Source: Bartonella sp. AR 15-3 (GTDB taxonomy: Bacteria > Pseudomonadota > Alphaproteobacteria > Rhizobiales > Rhizobiaceae). Taken from it: a stretch of DNA of 64,000 nucleotides. Below, piece by piece: positions 28,825 to 38,202 of the stretch (positions are counted from its first letter, which is position 1; each line of letters starts with the position of its first letter). The DNA is taken from the NCBI RefSeq assembly GCF_002022445.1, contig NZ_MUYE01000001.1, forward strand, positions 682,001 through 746,000, written 5' to 3'. The notes below the pieces were generated by a model. The model was not told where the DNA came from. It worked only from the letters and a program-made list of their open reading frames with translations, and ran no database searches. Position numbers and translations under genes: made by a program.

Positions 28825-30609
28825 TTAAACTACTGCAGCTGCATCAATAACACGCAATTGTGGACTGATGTTTCCTCTCCAATGATTTAAACTAAGATTG
28901 CCAGCCAAATGAATTGTTTTACCAATATTTTCAAAAAGAAATTGACCAAGTGGTGTTCCTACCGCACCAAAAGCGATCCCTTGCAATTTTTCGCCTTCAA
29001 TATTAGAAATAATAAGGCGCAAATGGCCTTTTCCAACTTCATATAACTTAACTAACCGATGAGAAGGAAAGGCAAAAACAGGTATAGCATTTCCTGAACC
29101 AAAAGGACCCGCCTTTTCAATCATATCAAAAAGATCTTTATTAGCACCAGAAGCAGAAAGAAAACCATCTATGCTGAGAGACTTCTTAGCACGTAATTGT
29201 GAAACCATTAAAGACACTTTTTCTTCTAGCCATTCACGAAAAGCTTCAATTTTTGTTGACTGAATTGTAAATCCCGCCGCCATACTATGTCCTCCTCCTT
29301 TTTCTAATAAATTTAATGTAACCGCTTCACGTACAAGTGCTCCCAAATTTATACCACTAATTGAACGCCCCGATCCAATACCACTTCCATCTTCTTTCAA
29401 AGCTATTACCAAAACAGGGCAAAAAAAGCGTTCTTTTAAACGAGCTGCAAGAATACCAATGATACCAGGATGCCATTCTTTATGAGCAATCACAAAAGGT
29501 GATGGTATTGTTTTCTCTTGATAAATAGAATCAAGATAAGACTCAGCTTGAGCTAATTGAATCATCTCCATTTCTTGACGTTCTTTATTAAGTCGGTCTA
29601 GCTCTTGTGCTATTCTATCTGCTTCATCTCTATCATTACAGCTGAGCAAATATGCTCCTAAGGCCTGATTTCCAATACGTCCCCCCGCATTAATCCTGGG
29701 TCCTAATAAAAAACCCAAATGGAAACTATTGAGTGGCTCTCCTATATGTGCAACCTTCGCTAAAGCAGCTATTCCAGGATTATACATAGACCGAGCTACC
29801 TGAAGCCCTTTATTCACAAAAGCACGATTAACACCCTGTAATGGAACAACGTCGCATATAGTAGCTAATGCAACAAGATCAAGCATACTCAAAAGATCAG
29901 GCAGCGCTCCTCCCCATTTTTTCTTCCGCAATAAACGATTAACCCACATTAATGTAATAAATACAACACCAGCAGCGCATAAATGTCCTTGTTCAGAAAA
30001 ATCATCAGGACGATTAGGGTTAACAAGGGCAACAGCTTCTTCGTGAATATTCTCCATTTGATGATGATCTAAAACAATGACATCAGCACCCGCAAGCCTC
30101 GCTGCTCTTATTGCATCCGGACTATTCGCACCACAATCAACAGTAATAATTAAACTCGCCCCTTCTTGTACCAATCCTCTCATTGCCTGTTCATTTGGAC
30201 CATATCCCTCAATAATACGATCAGGAATATAGATTTTTACTATTATACCGAAACAATGTAAAAAACGCGCTAAAAGCGCTGCTGAACAAGCACCATCAAC
30301 GTCATAATCGCCAAAAACAGCAATTTTTTCTTGATTTATAATAGCTTTAACTAAACGCTCTGCTGCACAATCCACATCTGTAATCTTTTTTGGATCAGGC
30401 ATTAAAATACGCAGTGTTGGGTTAATAAAAGCTACAGCTTCCGCTTCATCAACATCTCTCGCTGCAAGAACCCGCGCAAGTTGGTCTGGTAAACCAAATT
30501 TTTGAGAAATAGCACGAGCGTTATTAATCCTATCCATATCAAGAGCATCAACCCAAGCTTGATCACAAGCAGAAGATTGAACATTAAGTAAATAACGAAA
30601 TCGCTGCAT
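28825..30609 (-). CDS. recJ: Single-stranded-DNA-specific exonuclease RecJ
   Basis: A 5'-3' single-strand exonuclease for recombination and mismatch repair. DHH-family motifs in order: VFGDYDVDGACSAALL, ITVDCGANSPDA, VLDHHQM, LGPRINAGGRIGN, then the DHHA1 motif GGGHSMAAGFTI. 594 residues, full length. It is convergent with parE and divergent from rplM, with about 240 nt upstream holding both promoters. Confidence 0.95.
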   Translation of the reverse strand: MQRFRYLLNVQSSACDQAWVDALDMDRINNARAISQKFGLPDQLARVLAARDVDEAEAVAFINPTLRILMPDPKKITDVDCAAERLVKAIINQEKIAVFGDYDVDGACSAALLARFLHCFGIIVKIYIPDRIIEGYGPNEQAMRGLVQEGASLIITVDCGANSPDAIRAARLAGADVIVLDHHQMENIHEEAVALVNPNRPDDFSEQGHLCAAGVVFITLMWVNRLLRKKKWGGALPDLLSMLDLVALATICDVVPLQGVNRAFVNKGLQVARSMYNPGIAALAKVAHIGEPLNSFHLGFLLGPRINAGGRIGNQALGAYLLSCNDRDEADRIAQELDRLNKERQEMEMIQLAQAESYLDSIYQEKTIPSPFVIAHKEWHPGIIGILAARLKERFFCPVLVIALKEDGSGIGSGRSISGINLGALVREAVTLNLLEKGGGHSMAAGFTIQSTKIEAFREWLEEKVSLMVSQLRAKKSLSIDGFLSASGANKDLFDMIEKAGPFGSGNAIPVFAFPSHRLVKLYEVGKGHLRLIISNIEGEKLQGIAFGAVGTPLGQFLFENIGKTIHLAGNLSLNHWRGNISPQLRVIDAAAVV

Positions 30610-30851
30610 TATTATTGATTATACTCCAACAAGTAACAAAAATACAATCACACCTTAAAAGAGTAAATCACCATTGGTAAAGTTATCATAACAGTACACG
30701 TATATAAATTTTATTTTCTCTTGACGCAAATCATCAGACATTATATCAAATAAATAGCATAGTTGTAATGTATTTTGTTGTGATAGAATGCACAACGCCA
30801 AGCAACAAAAAATGCCCTTACTTTCAAAGGGATTCTTATAAAGGATACTTC

Positions 30852-31316
30852 ATGGCAACTTTTTCACAAAAGCCAGCCGAAGTGGTAAAAAAATGGGTTA
30901 TTATTAATGCAGAAAACCTCGTTTTAGGTCGTCTTGCTACGCTCGTTGCTAACCGCTTACGTGGAAAACACAAAGCTACTTTTACTCCCCATGTCGATGA
31001 TGGAGATAATGTTATTGTTATAAACGCAGATAAAGTAGCTCTCACCGGGAAAAAATATACCGATAAAAGGTATTATTGGCATACTGGTTATATTGGTGGC
31101 ATCAAAGAACGCACAGCTCGCCAAATTCTCGAAGGACGTTTTCCTGAACGAGTTATTGAAAAAGCTGTAGAACGTATGATCCCTCGTGGTCCTCTTGGTC
31201 GCCGTCAAATGAAAAATTTGCGTGTTTATGCCGGTAATGAACACCCACATATAGCACAACAACCTGAAGTTCTTGATGTAGGTGCTTTAAATTGCAAAAA
31301 TAAAAGGATTGCTTAG
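30852..31316 (+). CDS. rplM: 50S ribosomal protein L13
   Basis: An early-assembling 50S protein. The start is ATG 30852 ([15 protein letters not shown]), with AAAGGA about 7 nt upstream. The frame is open further 5' from 30768, but those residues are not L13. 154 residues, normal. Core motifs [31 protein letters not shown] and [18 protein letters not shown] are intact. A small hairpin CCCTT/AAGGG (30815-30831) lies just before the ribosome-binding site and could be regulatory. rpsI follows 2 nt after the stop. Confidence 0.97.
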   Translation: MATFSQKPAEVVKKWVIINAENLVLGRLATLVANRLRGKHKATFTPHVDDGDNVIVINADKVALTGKKYTDKRYYWHTGYIGGIKERTARQILEGRFPERVIEKAVERMIPRGPLGRRQMKNLRVYAGNEHPHIAQQPEVLDVGALNCKNKRIA

Positions 31317-31318
31317 AT

Positions 31319-31804
31319 ATGGCTGAACTCAATTCTCTTTCTCAATTTGGTACCGCAACAGGTATTGTAGCATCTAATGAAAATGTTGCTCCCATTCACG
31401 TACAAAAACTTGATTCACAAGGACGTGCTTATGCAACAGGCAAACGTAAAAATGCTATTGCTCGTGTATGGATCAAGCCAGGATCTGGAAAAATTACTAT
31501 TAATAATAAAGAGTTCGACAAATATTTTGCCCGTCCTGTTCTTAGAATGATCCTTCACCAACCAATTGTAGCAACCAAAAGAGATACTCAGTTTGATATT
31601 GTTGCAACAGTTGCTGGAGGAGGTCTTTCGGGTCAAGCAGGCGCAGTACGGCATGGACTTTCAAAAGCACTAACTTATTACGAACCAGCACTTCGCACTA
31701 TTTTAAAAAAAGGAGGATTTCTTACACGTGATAGCCGTGTTGTTGAACGCAAAAAATACGGTAAAGCAAAAGCGCGGCGTTCTTTCCAATTTTCAAAACG
31801 TTAA
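31319..31804 (+). CDS. rpsI: 30S ribosomal protein S9
   Basis: A 30S head protein whose C-terminal tail reaches the P-site tRNA. The tail ends SFQFSKR, the conserved form. Core: [40 protein letters not shown] and [17 protein letters not shown]. The N-terminal extension of about 38 residues before the core is usual in Rhizobiales. 161 residues. The conserved rplM-rpsI operon is intact, with 2 nt between genes. Confidence 0.97.
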   Translation: MAELNSLSQFGTATGIVASNENVAPIHVQKLDSQGRAYATGKRKNAIARVWIKPGSGKITINNKEFDKYFARPVLRMILHQPIVATKRDTQFDIVATVAGGGLSGQAGAVRHGLSKALTYYEPALRTILKKGGFLTRDSRVVERKKYGKAKARRSFQFSKR

Positions 31805-31927
31805 TTCAAATTTTTATAATGGTATGTTGAGTTTTCGTTTTCAATAGAGGTTTCTTTTGTTTTAAAAAATAACTAAGGTTATTTAATAAAACAGTGTTTT
31901 TTCTTGTCGCTGTCTAAAATAAAGCTT

Positions 31928-32293
31928 TTAATTTAAAAAAGATTTTACCGTTGTAATAAAATGAGTCACAGAAATAGGTTTTGACATATATTCCTCACAG
32001 CCACTTGCACGAATTCGTTCTTCATCTCCTTTCATAGCAAAAGCTGTTACAGCAATAATGGGAATAGATTTAAGTTCTTCATCCTCTTTCAATTGTTTAA
32101 TAATATCAATTCCTGATATTTCAGGCAATTGAATATCCATGAGAATGAGAGAAGGTTTTGAGGAACGAGCTAGATCTAACGCAATAAGTCCGTTACGCGT
32201 TTCAATGGTTTCATAACCACACGCTTCTATAAGATCACGAAATAACTTCATATTAAGTTCGTTATCTTCCACGATCATGACTTTTTTTAACAT
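31928..32293 (-). CDS. divK: Cell-cycle response regulator DivK
   Basis: A single-domain receiver protein that relays the cell-cycle phosphorelay by binding partners of the DivJ/PleC/DivL system, ultimately controlling CckA. Acidic pocket [19 protein letters not shown], phosphoacceptor D53 in [13 protein letters not shown], Thr in [11 protein letters not shown] and Lys in YMSKPISV are all present. The start is ATG 32293 ([11 protein letters not shown]) with GGGAG 8 nt upstream; a longer GTG frame at 32308 is less likely. 121 residues. In many relatives pleD follows divK; here the next gene is rpsI on the opposite strand, so pleD is not linked. Confidence 0.93.
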   Translation of the reverse strand: MLKKVMIVEDNELNMKLFRDLIEACGYETIETRNGLIALDLARSSKPSLILMDIQLPEISGIDIIKQLKEDEELKSIPIIAVTAFAMKGDEERIRASGCEEYMSKPISVTHFITTVKSFLN

Positions 32294-33161
32294 TCGTATA
32301 ACTCCCACCCTTCCTATATAAAAAGGCTATTATATACTAGAATAAATTATCACTAAGCTGAGATGAAAAAAAAACTATAAATTTTTAAAAGTCTAAATAA
32401 ACCATAATAAAAGCATTTTTTCATTATCTGTCGATAGTGATACAATTAAGTTAATTATAAATATCATTTCAATAAAAATAATATTTAAATTACTCAAAAA
32501 GCTGAGACACTTATGATTTGAAACCAAAAAAGAAACTCAATAATTTTGAAATCAAATATATATCTACAGTTATAAAAGCGAATACCGCTTATACTTTTTA
32601 TACATGGCGGTAAAAAAATATTTAACGTATTTTACTCATAAAAGCATTAAGTTATATATCTCAATCTCATAAATTTTAATGATTTTTTATATCAATTGAT
32701 AATATCTTATTTGACGAATAGCATATTTAATATTGCTGAATATTTTATAAAAATTAGTTTTAAATATGAAAAACCCCACTCAATAAAAATATTTGCATTC
32801 AGAGTGTTATTTTAATATTCAGTCATATTCCATGAGCTCCATTGTGTAATGAAACTGCTAAAGCATTCTATTATTTACAGATTATCAGCATTTTTGAGTT
32901 CTTTAATAATAATTATTTATCGAATTGATTTGATTAATAATTTGGATAGTCTAAGTCAAAATCATCTATTCGAACCATTTCAAATATTTGATAAGACAAT
33001 AAATTGAAAATTTATAGTATTTATAAATGCTTTCCAAACTTTTTTTCACCATGATGAAGCATTCTCAAGAAAACATTAGCAGCATAGAGGAAATAAAAAA
33101 ATTAAATCAATATGATCAAAAATTTCTAACTTTTATATAGCTCACATATATTATTGATATT
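32294..33161. other. 0.87-kb gene-poor AT-rich gap upstream of divK
   Basis: No supported gene on either strand; frames are short and lack coding character. I checked by eye for dinB or pleD remnants and saw none. It probably contains the divK promoter and the region after tRNA-Arg. Confidence 0.5.
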
Positions 33162-33238
33162 TGGCGATCCCGACAGGATTCGAACCTGTGACCTACGGCT
33201 TAGAAGGCCGTTGCTCTATCCAGCTGAGCTACGGGACC
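33162..33238 (-). tRNA. tRNA-Arg (UCU anticodon)
   Basis: On the minus strand the acceptor GGTCCCG pairs with CGGGATC (one G-T pair), discriminator G, encoded CCA; 77 nt. The anticodon loop CTTCTAA gives TCT between CGGC and GCCG. The D-arm and T-arm (GGTTCGAATCC) are canonical. It reads AGA/AGG. It begins 37 nt after the end of the NDUFS4-like gene on the same strand, so co-transcription is possible. Confidence 0.97.
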
Positions 33239-33275
33239 AAACAAAAAACATCTTAATTTATGAGCAACATCCTCG

Positions 33276-33581
33276 TTAATGTGTCCAAGGTTGTTGCCGA
33301 TTACTATGAAAATTATCAGAATAAGAAATAGCGCGTCGTAAAGTTTTATGCAAATTTTCTACACGATAAGGAATAGCATTTCTTATAGCAAAATTTATTG
33401 CTTCTTCTTTTGTTTGAAACCGAATTTTTATTTGACTATTTATATCAGTTGTTGCTGTATAACCCATAAGAGGTTCAATCATTTTTCTCTGTGCTGGCTC
33501 ATATTGAAGAATCCAAAAACCAGTATTTGCCTTGCCTGACTGCATTGGTGTTTTTGCAGGACTATAAATACGCACAACCAT
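33276..33581 (-). CDS. NDUFS4-like NADH dehydrogenase accessory subunit
   Basis: A small accessory subunit of respiratory complex I, of the ETC complex I conserved-region family (homologue of mitochondrial NDUFS4/AQDQ) found mainly in alphaproteobacteria. Clear segments: RIYSPAKTPMQSGKANTG, FWILQYEP, MGYTATTD, RFQTKEEAINFAIRNAIPY and the ending SYSDNF, then PWTH. 101 residues, normal. Lies between tRNA-Pro and tRNA-Arg on the same strand. Confidence 0.92.
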   Translation of the reverse strand: MVVRIYSPAKTPMQSGKANTGFWILQYEPAQRKMIEPLMGYTATTDINSQIKIRFQTKEEAINFAIRNAIPYRVENLHKTLRRAISYSDNFHSNRQQPWTH

Positions 33582-33677
33582 AGATCTTTTTTCCCTTAGA
33601 TAAACAATAACTAAAGCTAAATAATAACTTTAGCATATACCATCCAATTCGTGATATTATCTTTCATCGAATAAACA

Positions 33678-33753
33678 TGGTCGGAGCGATAGGATTCGAA
33701 CCTACGACCCCTGATCCCAAATCAGGTGCGCTACCAGACTGCGCTACGCTCCG
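33678..33753 (-). tRNA. tRNA-Pro (UGG anticodon)
   Basis: On the minus strand the acceptor CGGAGCG pairs with CGCTCCG, discriminator A, encoded CCA; 76 nt. The anticodon loop TTTGGGA gives TGG between CCTGA and TCAGG. The D-arm GTAGCGCAGTCTGGTAGCGC and the T-arm are canonical for bacterial tRNA-Pro. Confidence 0.97.
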
Positions 33754-34209
33754 TCATTTATATTTAACCCATCTTCCCTAAAATTTTCATAGCAAAAGTG
33801 CAAGAGAAAAACACACTTTTTTTAATTTTTCTATTCCTCAGTATATAATAATTCTTTTAAACACTTTTTAATCAAATGATAAACTATAGAAATAAAAAAA
33901 CACTCTATAAAAAACAAAATCCATAGCAGATAGAATAAAATATCCTTAATATAGATTTTTAACAAAGTTAATAATAATTCATTATAGCAACTCTAGGTTA
34001 TTATTATGTATGTTTATAATAAAATTCAATATAAAATAACCTAATATTATCCTTTAAATTATCATTACTTGCTAAAAAACAGAAAATACACCCATACTAA
34101 AAACTAAAAATGAAATCATTACTCGTTAAGATATTATACTTTAAAAAATAAGCTGTATTTTTTCATAAATCCAGATAACATTAAGATTAAAAAACATTAG
34201 AAAAAGTAT
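33754..34209. other. AT-rich gap between tRNA-Pro and hdaA
   Basis: About 455 bases with no supported gene. It follows hdaA on the minus strand. In relatives I recall ppk and ppx at this position; here they are at 57.5-61.2 kb, and no ppk fragment is visible in the gap. Confidence 0.5.
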
Positions 34210-34899
34210 TTACTGAATTTGCATATTGATAACCTCACTAATAATAGCACGCGTTACCTTACTTTTTCTTTGTAAAGCTAATTGATCAACAGAATCAATG
34301 ATACTCTTTAATGAGAATAAAGAACGTTCACAACGATTTATAAGATAATGAATAACACTTGGATGAACTGTAATTTGCCGATCAGAAAATAGTTTAAAAG
34401 CAATAGCAGTTAATAATGCATCATCAGGCTGTTTTAACACAACTAGCATAACTGAGTTAAGACGACTTTTCAGATCATTCAATTGCAAATTCCATGTAGA
34501 CGGTAATGTACGTGCAGTCATCAATAAAGTAGCTTGATTCATATGTAGATTTGCTTGTTTAACACTATTAATTAGATGAAAAAGACCAATTTCACTGATC
34601 TCAGCTGAATCAATATCCTCAATTAAAAATGATTTACCTGAAGAAGCTATAGCAATAACCTGATCAATTTCTTCATGACAAATATTTAAAGCATTAGCTT
34701 TTTGAGCCCATACACTAGAAAAATGCGTCTTCCCAGATCCTTTATCTCCGATTAAGACCGCAATAGGTGGAATCCAATTTGGCCAATGATTAATCAGTTG
34801 AAAGGCCATGCGGTTGCTATCTGTCATTATTAAATCATCAAATTGAAAAACTGATTTATGAGAAAGATCCAAAGGTAACTGCGTTTCATATTTATTCAT
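34210..34899 (-). CDS. hdaA: DnaA-related regulator HdaA
   Basis: An AAA+ protein homologous to the DnaA ATPase domain but lacking the DNA-binding domain IV. With the sliding clamp it promotes hydrolysis of DnaA-bound ATP to limit initiation. The N-terminal clamp-binding motif is QLPLDL (residues 8-13). Walker A is GDKGSGKTH; a Walker B-like stretch is FLIEDIDSAE; the sensor/arginine region is LKSRLNSV. 229 residues. It overlaps the upstream permease gene by ATGA. In relatives the pair is usually followed by ppk. Confidence 0.9.
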   Translation of the reverse strand: MNKYETQLPLDLSHKSVFQFDDLIMTDSNRMAFQLINHWPNWIPPIAVLIGDKGSGKTHFSSVWAQKANALNICHEEIDQVIAIASSGKSFLIEDIDSAEISEIGLFHLINSVKQANLHMNQATLLMTARTLPSTWNLQLNDLKSRLNSVMLVVLKQPDDALLTAIAFKLFSDRQITVHPSVIHYLINRCERSLFSLKSIIDSVDQLALQRKSKVTRAIISEVINMQIQ

Positions 34900-36071
34900 T
34901 CTATTGACTCCAAATTTTCATTTTGAGCATACATCTGAGAATTCAGATAAATATGCAGAACAAAACGAACTAGAACGCCAATGATAGCAGCTGCAGGAAC
35001 GGCAACAAGCATACCTGTAAACCCTAATAATGAACCAAAAGCAAAAAGTGCAAACATCAACCAAACTGGATGAAGGCCAACTGATGAGCCAACAAGCTTT
35101 GGTTGTAGAATATAACCTTCAATAAACTGTCCAATAAAGAAAACTATCATTACAACAAAAACCCAACTCCAATCATCTGGATAAAATTGAACCCATGCAA
35201 CACCAATAGATAGTATAAAGCCAATCATTGTACCAATGTAAGGAATAAAACTTATCAGACCAACAAATATACCAATTAAAAGAGCAAAATTCAGTCCTGT
35301 AATAGTTAAGCCGATAGCATAATACCCTGCCAGAATTAAACAAACAGTTCCTTGTCCACGTACAAAACCTGCGACAGCTTTATCCATTTCATGAAAAAGA
35401 CTCCGGATAGTTATAAGATGACTGCGTGGTATCCAAGAATCAACAGCATTAACCATTTGTGGCCAATCTAATAAAATATAAAATGTTACTACTGGCGTTA
35501 CTACAAATAGGCTAACAATATTAACGATAGATTTTCCTGATTTTAAAAGCGAATTCAATAGAGACGTAATAAAGTCAGAGCTTTGTCCTAAAAGCGCTTT
35601 AATATTAGTATGTAGCTCATTTGGATCACTATCAAAGTAACGCCTGACCCAATCAAAATTATGCTCAACAAAAAAGGTTTGAATGCGATTGACATAAATC
35701 GGTAAACCGTTGCTTACAAATTGTTGTATTTGTCCACTGATAATAGGAATCAAAATTATTAAAGCAGCCACAAAAATAATAATAATGGACAAAGTAATTA
35801 GTACAGTCCCAAAAACACGATGAATTCCAATTCTTTCAAAGATTTGTACAATTGGATTAAGAAAATATGCTAACACAATTCCTGCTATAAACGGAAACAA
35901 AATTGATCCAAAAATAAACATAAAAATAACGAAAAAAATCAATGTGCCTAGCCAGAAAAAAATTTGCTTTTTCATATCATTTGGTAATGGTACTTGGGCA
36001 TAAGCGGGTATATAGGCCGTATAATTATCATGAGATTTACTTTTTTTATTCATTTTCCTGTTCATTAGCAT
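34896..36071 (-). CDS. AI-2E family permease (PerM-like)
   Basis: A polytopic membrane protein of the AI-2E/PerM family with about eight hydrophobic helices. Family landmarks are FIAGIVLAYFLNPIVQ, the large extracytoplasmic loop around SGQIQQFVSNG, and LIGIFVGLISFIPYIGTMIG, followed by LVGSSVGLHPVWLMFALFAFG. Members have been linked to autoinducer or ion transport, but the substrate is unknown. 391 residues. It is the first gene of a pair with hdaA (ATGA overlap), divergent from purM. Confidence 0.9.
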   Translation of the reverse strand: MLMNRKMNKKSKSHDNYTAYIPAYAQVPLPNDMKKQIFFWLGTLIFFVIFMFIFGSILFPFIAGIVLAYFLNPIVQIFERIGIHRVFGTVLITLSIIIIFVAALIILIPIISGQIQQFVSNGLPIYVNRIQTFFVEHNFDWVRRYFDSDPNELHTNIKALLGQSSDFITSLLNSLLKSGKSIVNIVSLFVVTPVVTFYILLDWPQMVNAVDSWIPRSHLITIRSLFHEMDKAVAGFVRGQGTVCLILAGYYAIGLTITGLNFALLIGIFVGLISFIPYIGTMIGFILSIGVAWVQFYPDDWSWVFVVMIVFFIGQFIEGYILQPKLVGSSVGLHPVWLMFALFAFGSLLGFTGMLVAVPAAAIIGVLVRFVLHIYLNSQMYAQNENLESIE

Positions 36072-36270
36072 TAAAGAGTTCTTTTAACTACTTGATATCC
36101 ATTTAATAAATATTAGTGAAATTCTTTTAAAAGATTATGAAATTTCTTTTGCTTGAGTCAAGTAAACAATAATTGTATTTTGATTAATAGATCCGATAAC
36201 TCTTGCAGAGATAACTTTATCATGGCATTGCATAAATATCAAAATCTCATTTCCTATAAGGAAGGCTCCA

Positions 36271-37356
36271 ATGAGCAATCAACAACTAGTGAATAAAAAA
36301 ACTAATAAGAATCTTACCTACGCAGATAGCGGCGTTGATATTAACATAGGCAATATAATGGTAGAAAAAATTAAGCCCTATGTACACTCAACAAAACGAA
36401 TAGGTGCAGATACAAAAATAGGCGGGTTTGGTGGTCTATTTGATTTAAAAGCAGCAGGTTTTATAGATCCTATTCTCGTAGCAACTACTGATGGCGTAGG
36501 TACAAAATTAAAAATTGCTATTGAGACAGGTATTCATAATACTGTTGGTATTGATCTCGTAGCCATGTGTGTTAATGATTTAATTGTACAAGGTGTGGAG
36601 CCCCTTTTTTTTCTAGACTATTTCGCGACTGGAAAACTAGATACCAAACAAGGAGTAGAAATTGTTTCTGGGATTGCAGCAGGATGTCAACAAGCAGGAG
36701 CGGCTCTTATCGGAGGAGAAACTGCAGAAATGCCTGGTATGTATGCAAAAGGAGATTATGACCTAGCAGGTTTTGCTGTAGGAGCTGCTGAACGGAATTC
36801 ATTGTTACCTTCAAAAGACCTGGTAGAAGGGGATATTATCTTAGGTCTTAGCTCATCTGGAGCGCACTCAAATGGCTTCTCTCTAATAAGACAAATCGTT
36901 GAAGAAAATGATCTTAAATGGAATTACCCTGCTCCTTTTAGTCCTGAAATAACTCTTGGTGAAGCACTGCTAATACCAACTCGTATTTATGTAAAATCTC
37001 TTCTGCCAGTTATAAGGAATAACAAAGGAATTAAAGCTCTTGCTCATATCACAGGCGGTGGCTTTCCTGAAAATATTCCACGTGTTCTGCCATCTTCCCT
37101 TTGTGCTGAAATTAACCTCTCTGCAATTCCTATTTCACCAATATTCTTATGGATTGCTCAACTGGGTAAAATACAAGAAAAAGAAATGCTCCGAACCTTT
37201 AATTGTGGTGTTGGTATGATTGTTATTGTAGCACAAAATTCAGTTGAAGCTGTTACGAAAGCACTTGAGGAGCAAGGAGAAACCATTACTCCACTTGGTA
37301 TTTTAAAAAAATACCAAAATAAAAAAGTTACTTATAAAGGTAAGCTTAATTTATGA
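36271..37356 (+). CDS. purM: Phosphoribosylformylglycinamidine cyclo-ligase (AIR synthetase)
   Basis: Catalyses the fifth step of de novo purine synthesis, closing FGAM to AIR with ATP. Motifs: [60 protein letters not shown] and [17 protein letters not shown]. 361 residues. AAGGA precedes the ATG. It overlaps purN by ATGA, the standard purMN operon, and is divergent from the AI-2E permease gene. Confidence 0.96.
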   Translation: MSNQQLVNKKTNKNLTYADSGVDINIGNIMVEKIKPYVHSTKRIGADTKIGGFGGLFDLKAAGFIDPILVATTDGVGTKLKIAIETGIHNTVGIDLVAMCVNDLIVQGVEPLFFLDYFATGKLDTKQGVEIVSGIAAGCQQAGAALIGGETAEMPGMYAKGDYDLAGFAVGAAERNSLLPSKDLVEGDIILGLSSSGAHSNGFSLIRQIVEENDLKWNYPAPFSPEITLGEALLIPTRIYVKSLLPVIRNNKGIKALAHITGGGFPENIPRVLPSSLCAEINLSAIPISPIFLWIAQLGKIQEKEMLRTFNCGVGMIVIVAQNSVEAVTKALEEQGETITPLGILKKYQNKKVTYKGKLNL

Positions 37357-37964
37357 AAAAACAGATCATTGTCTTTATTTCCGGTAACGGATCTAATATG
37401 GTTTCGCTGATTAAGGCTAGCCAACAAACAGAATATCCTGCTAAAATCGCTGCGGTTATTTGTGATAATCCTCATGCTGCTGGCATTAAAAAAGCACGTG
37501 ATAATAATGTACCTATTCATGTTGTTGATCGCAAAAATTATCCAACAAAAGAAACACATGAAGAGAACATCCTCACTATTTTATCCCAATATCAACCAGA
37601 TCTAATCTGTTTTGCTGGTTATATGCGCCTTGTTTCATCATATTTTATCAAGTTGTATGAAGAACGGATACTTAATATTCATCCCTCTCTTCTTCCCTTA
37701 TTTAAGGGCTTAAATACCCATGAAAAAGCTTTAGCAGCGGGAATGAAAATCACTGGCTGTACTGTTCATCTGGTTACAGAAAAAATAGATGCAGGAAAGA
37801 TTCTTGCGCAAGCTGCGGTTCCAATACACCCCCATGATACTGTAGAAAGTTTGGCGCAAAGAGTTTTAAAAGCTGAAAATAAACTCTATCCAGAAGCCTT
37901 AAAAGCATTTATTCAAGGAAATAATAAAGCAACAGACTACCAACAACAACTTTTTTCCCTTTAA
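37353..37964 (+). CDS. purN: Phosphoribosylglycinamide formyltransferase
   Basis: Transfers a formyl group from 10-formyl-THF to GAR, the third step of purine synthesis. Motifs: [13 protein letters not shown] (phosphate binding), the [13 protein letters not shown] region, [23 protein letters not shown] (catalytic Asn-His) and the Asp in [14 protein letters not shown]. 203 residues, full length. Translation is coupled to purM by ATGA. Confidence 0.95.
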   Translation: MKKQIIVFISGNGSNMVSLIKASQQTEYPAKIAAVICDNPHAAGIKKARDNNVPIHVVDRKNYPTKETHEENILTILSQYQPDLICFAGYMRLVSSYFIKLYEERILNIHPSLLPLFKGLNTHEKALAAGMKITGCTVHLVTEKIDAGKILAQAAVPIHPHDTVESLAQRVLKAENKLYPEALKAFIQGNNKATDYQQQLFSL

Positions 37965-38202
37965 ACAACAATTTTCTATCAAGAATTTTCAGATAAAATA
38001 CAAAATTGCTAAAAAATATTTAACATAGGAATACATGTAGCATTTATTCATTTAAACAATTTTTTTATTTGATTTAAATATATAACTTAAAATAAAAAAT
38101 TAATAATATAGTTACTAAAAATATCTTTACTACTTAAAGTACAATACTTGAAAATATAGAAGTCTTATGGCTTTTAAAAGTTTAAAATATAAAATACATA
38201 TT

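Noticed and set aside
30957-31262. 101-codon frame antisense to rplM
   Set aside because: Lies wholly within the L13 gene on the opposite strand; composition is that of a shadow frame.
31867-31884. 7-bp inverted repeat after rpsI as a possible terminator
   Set aside because: The stem is all A-T except one pair and is not followed by a T run, so it does not meet a usable terminator pattern.
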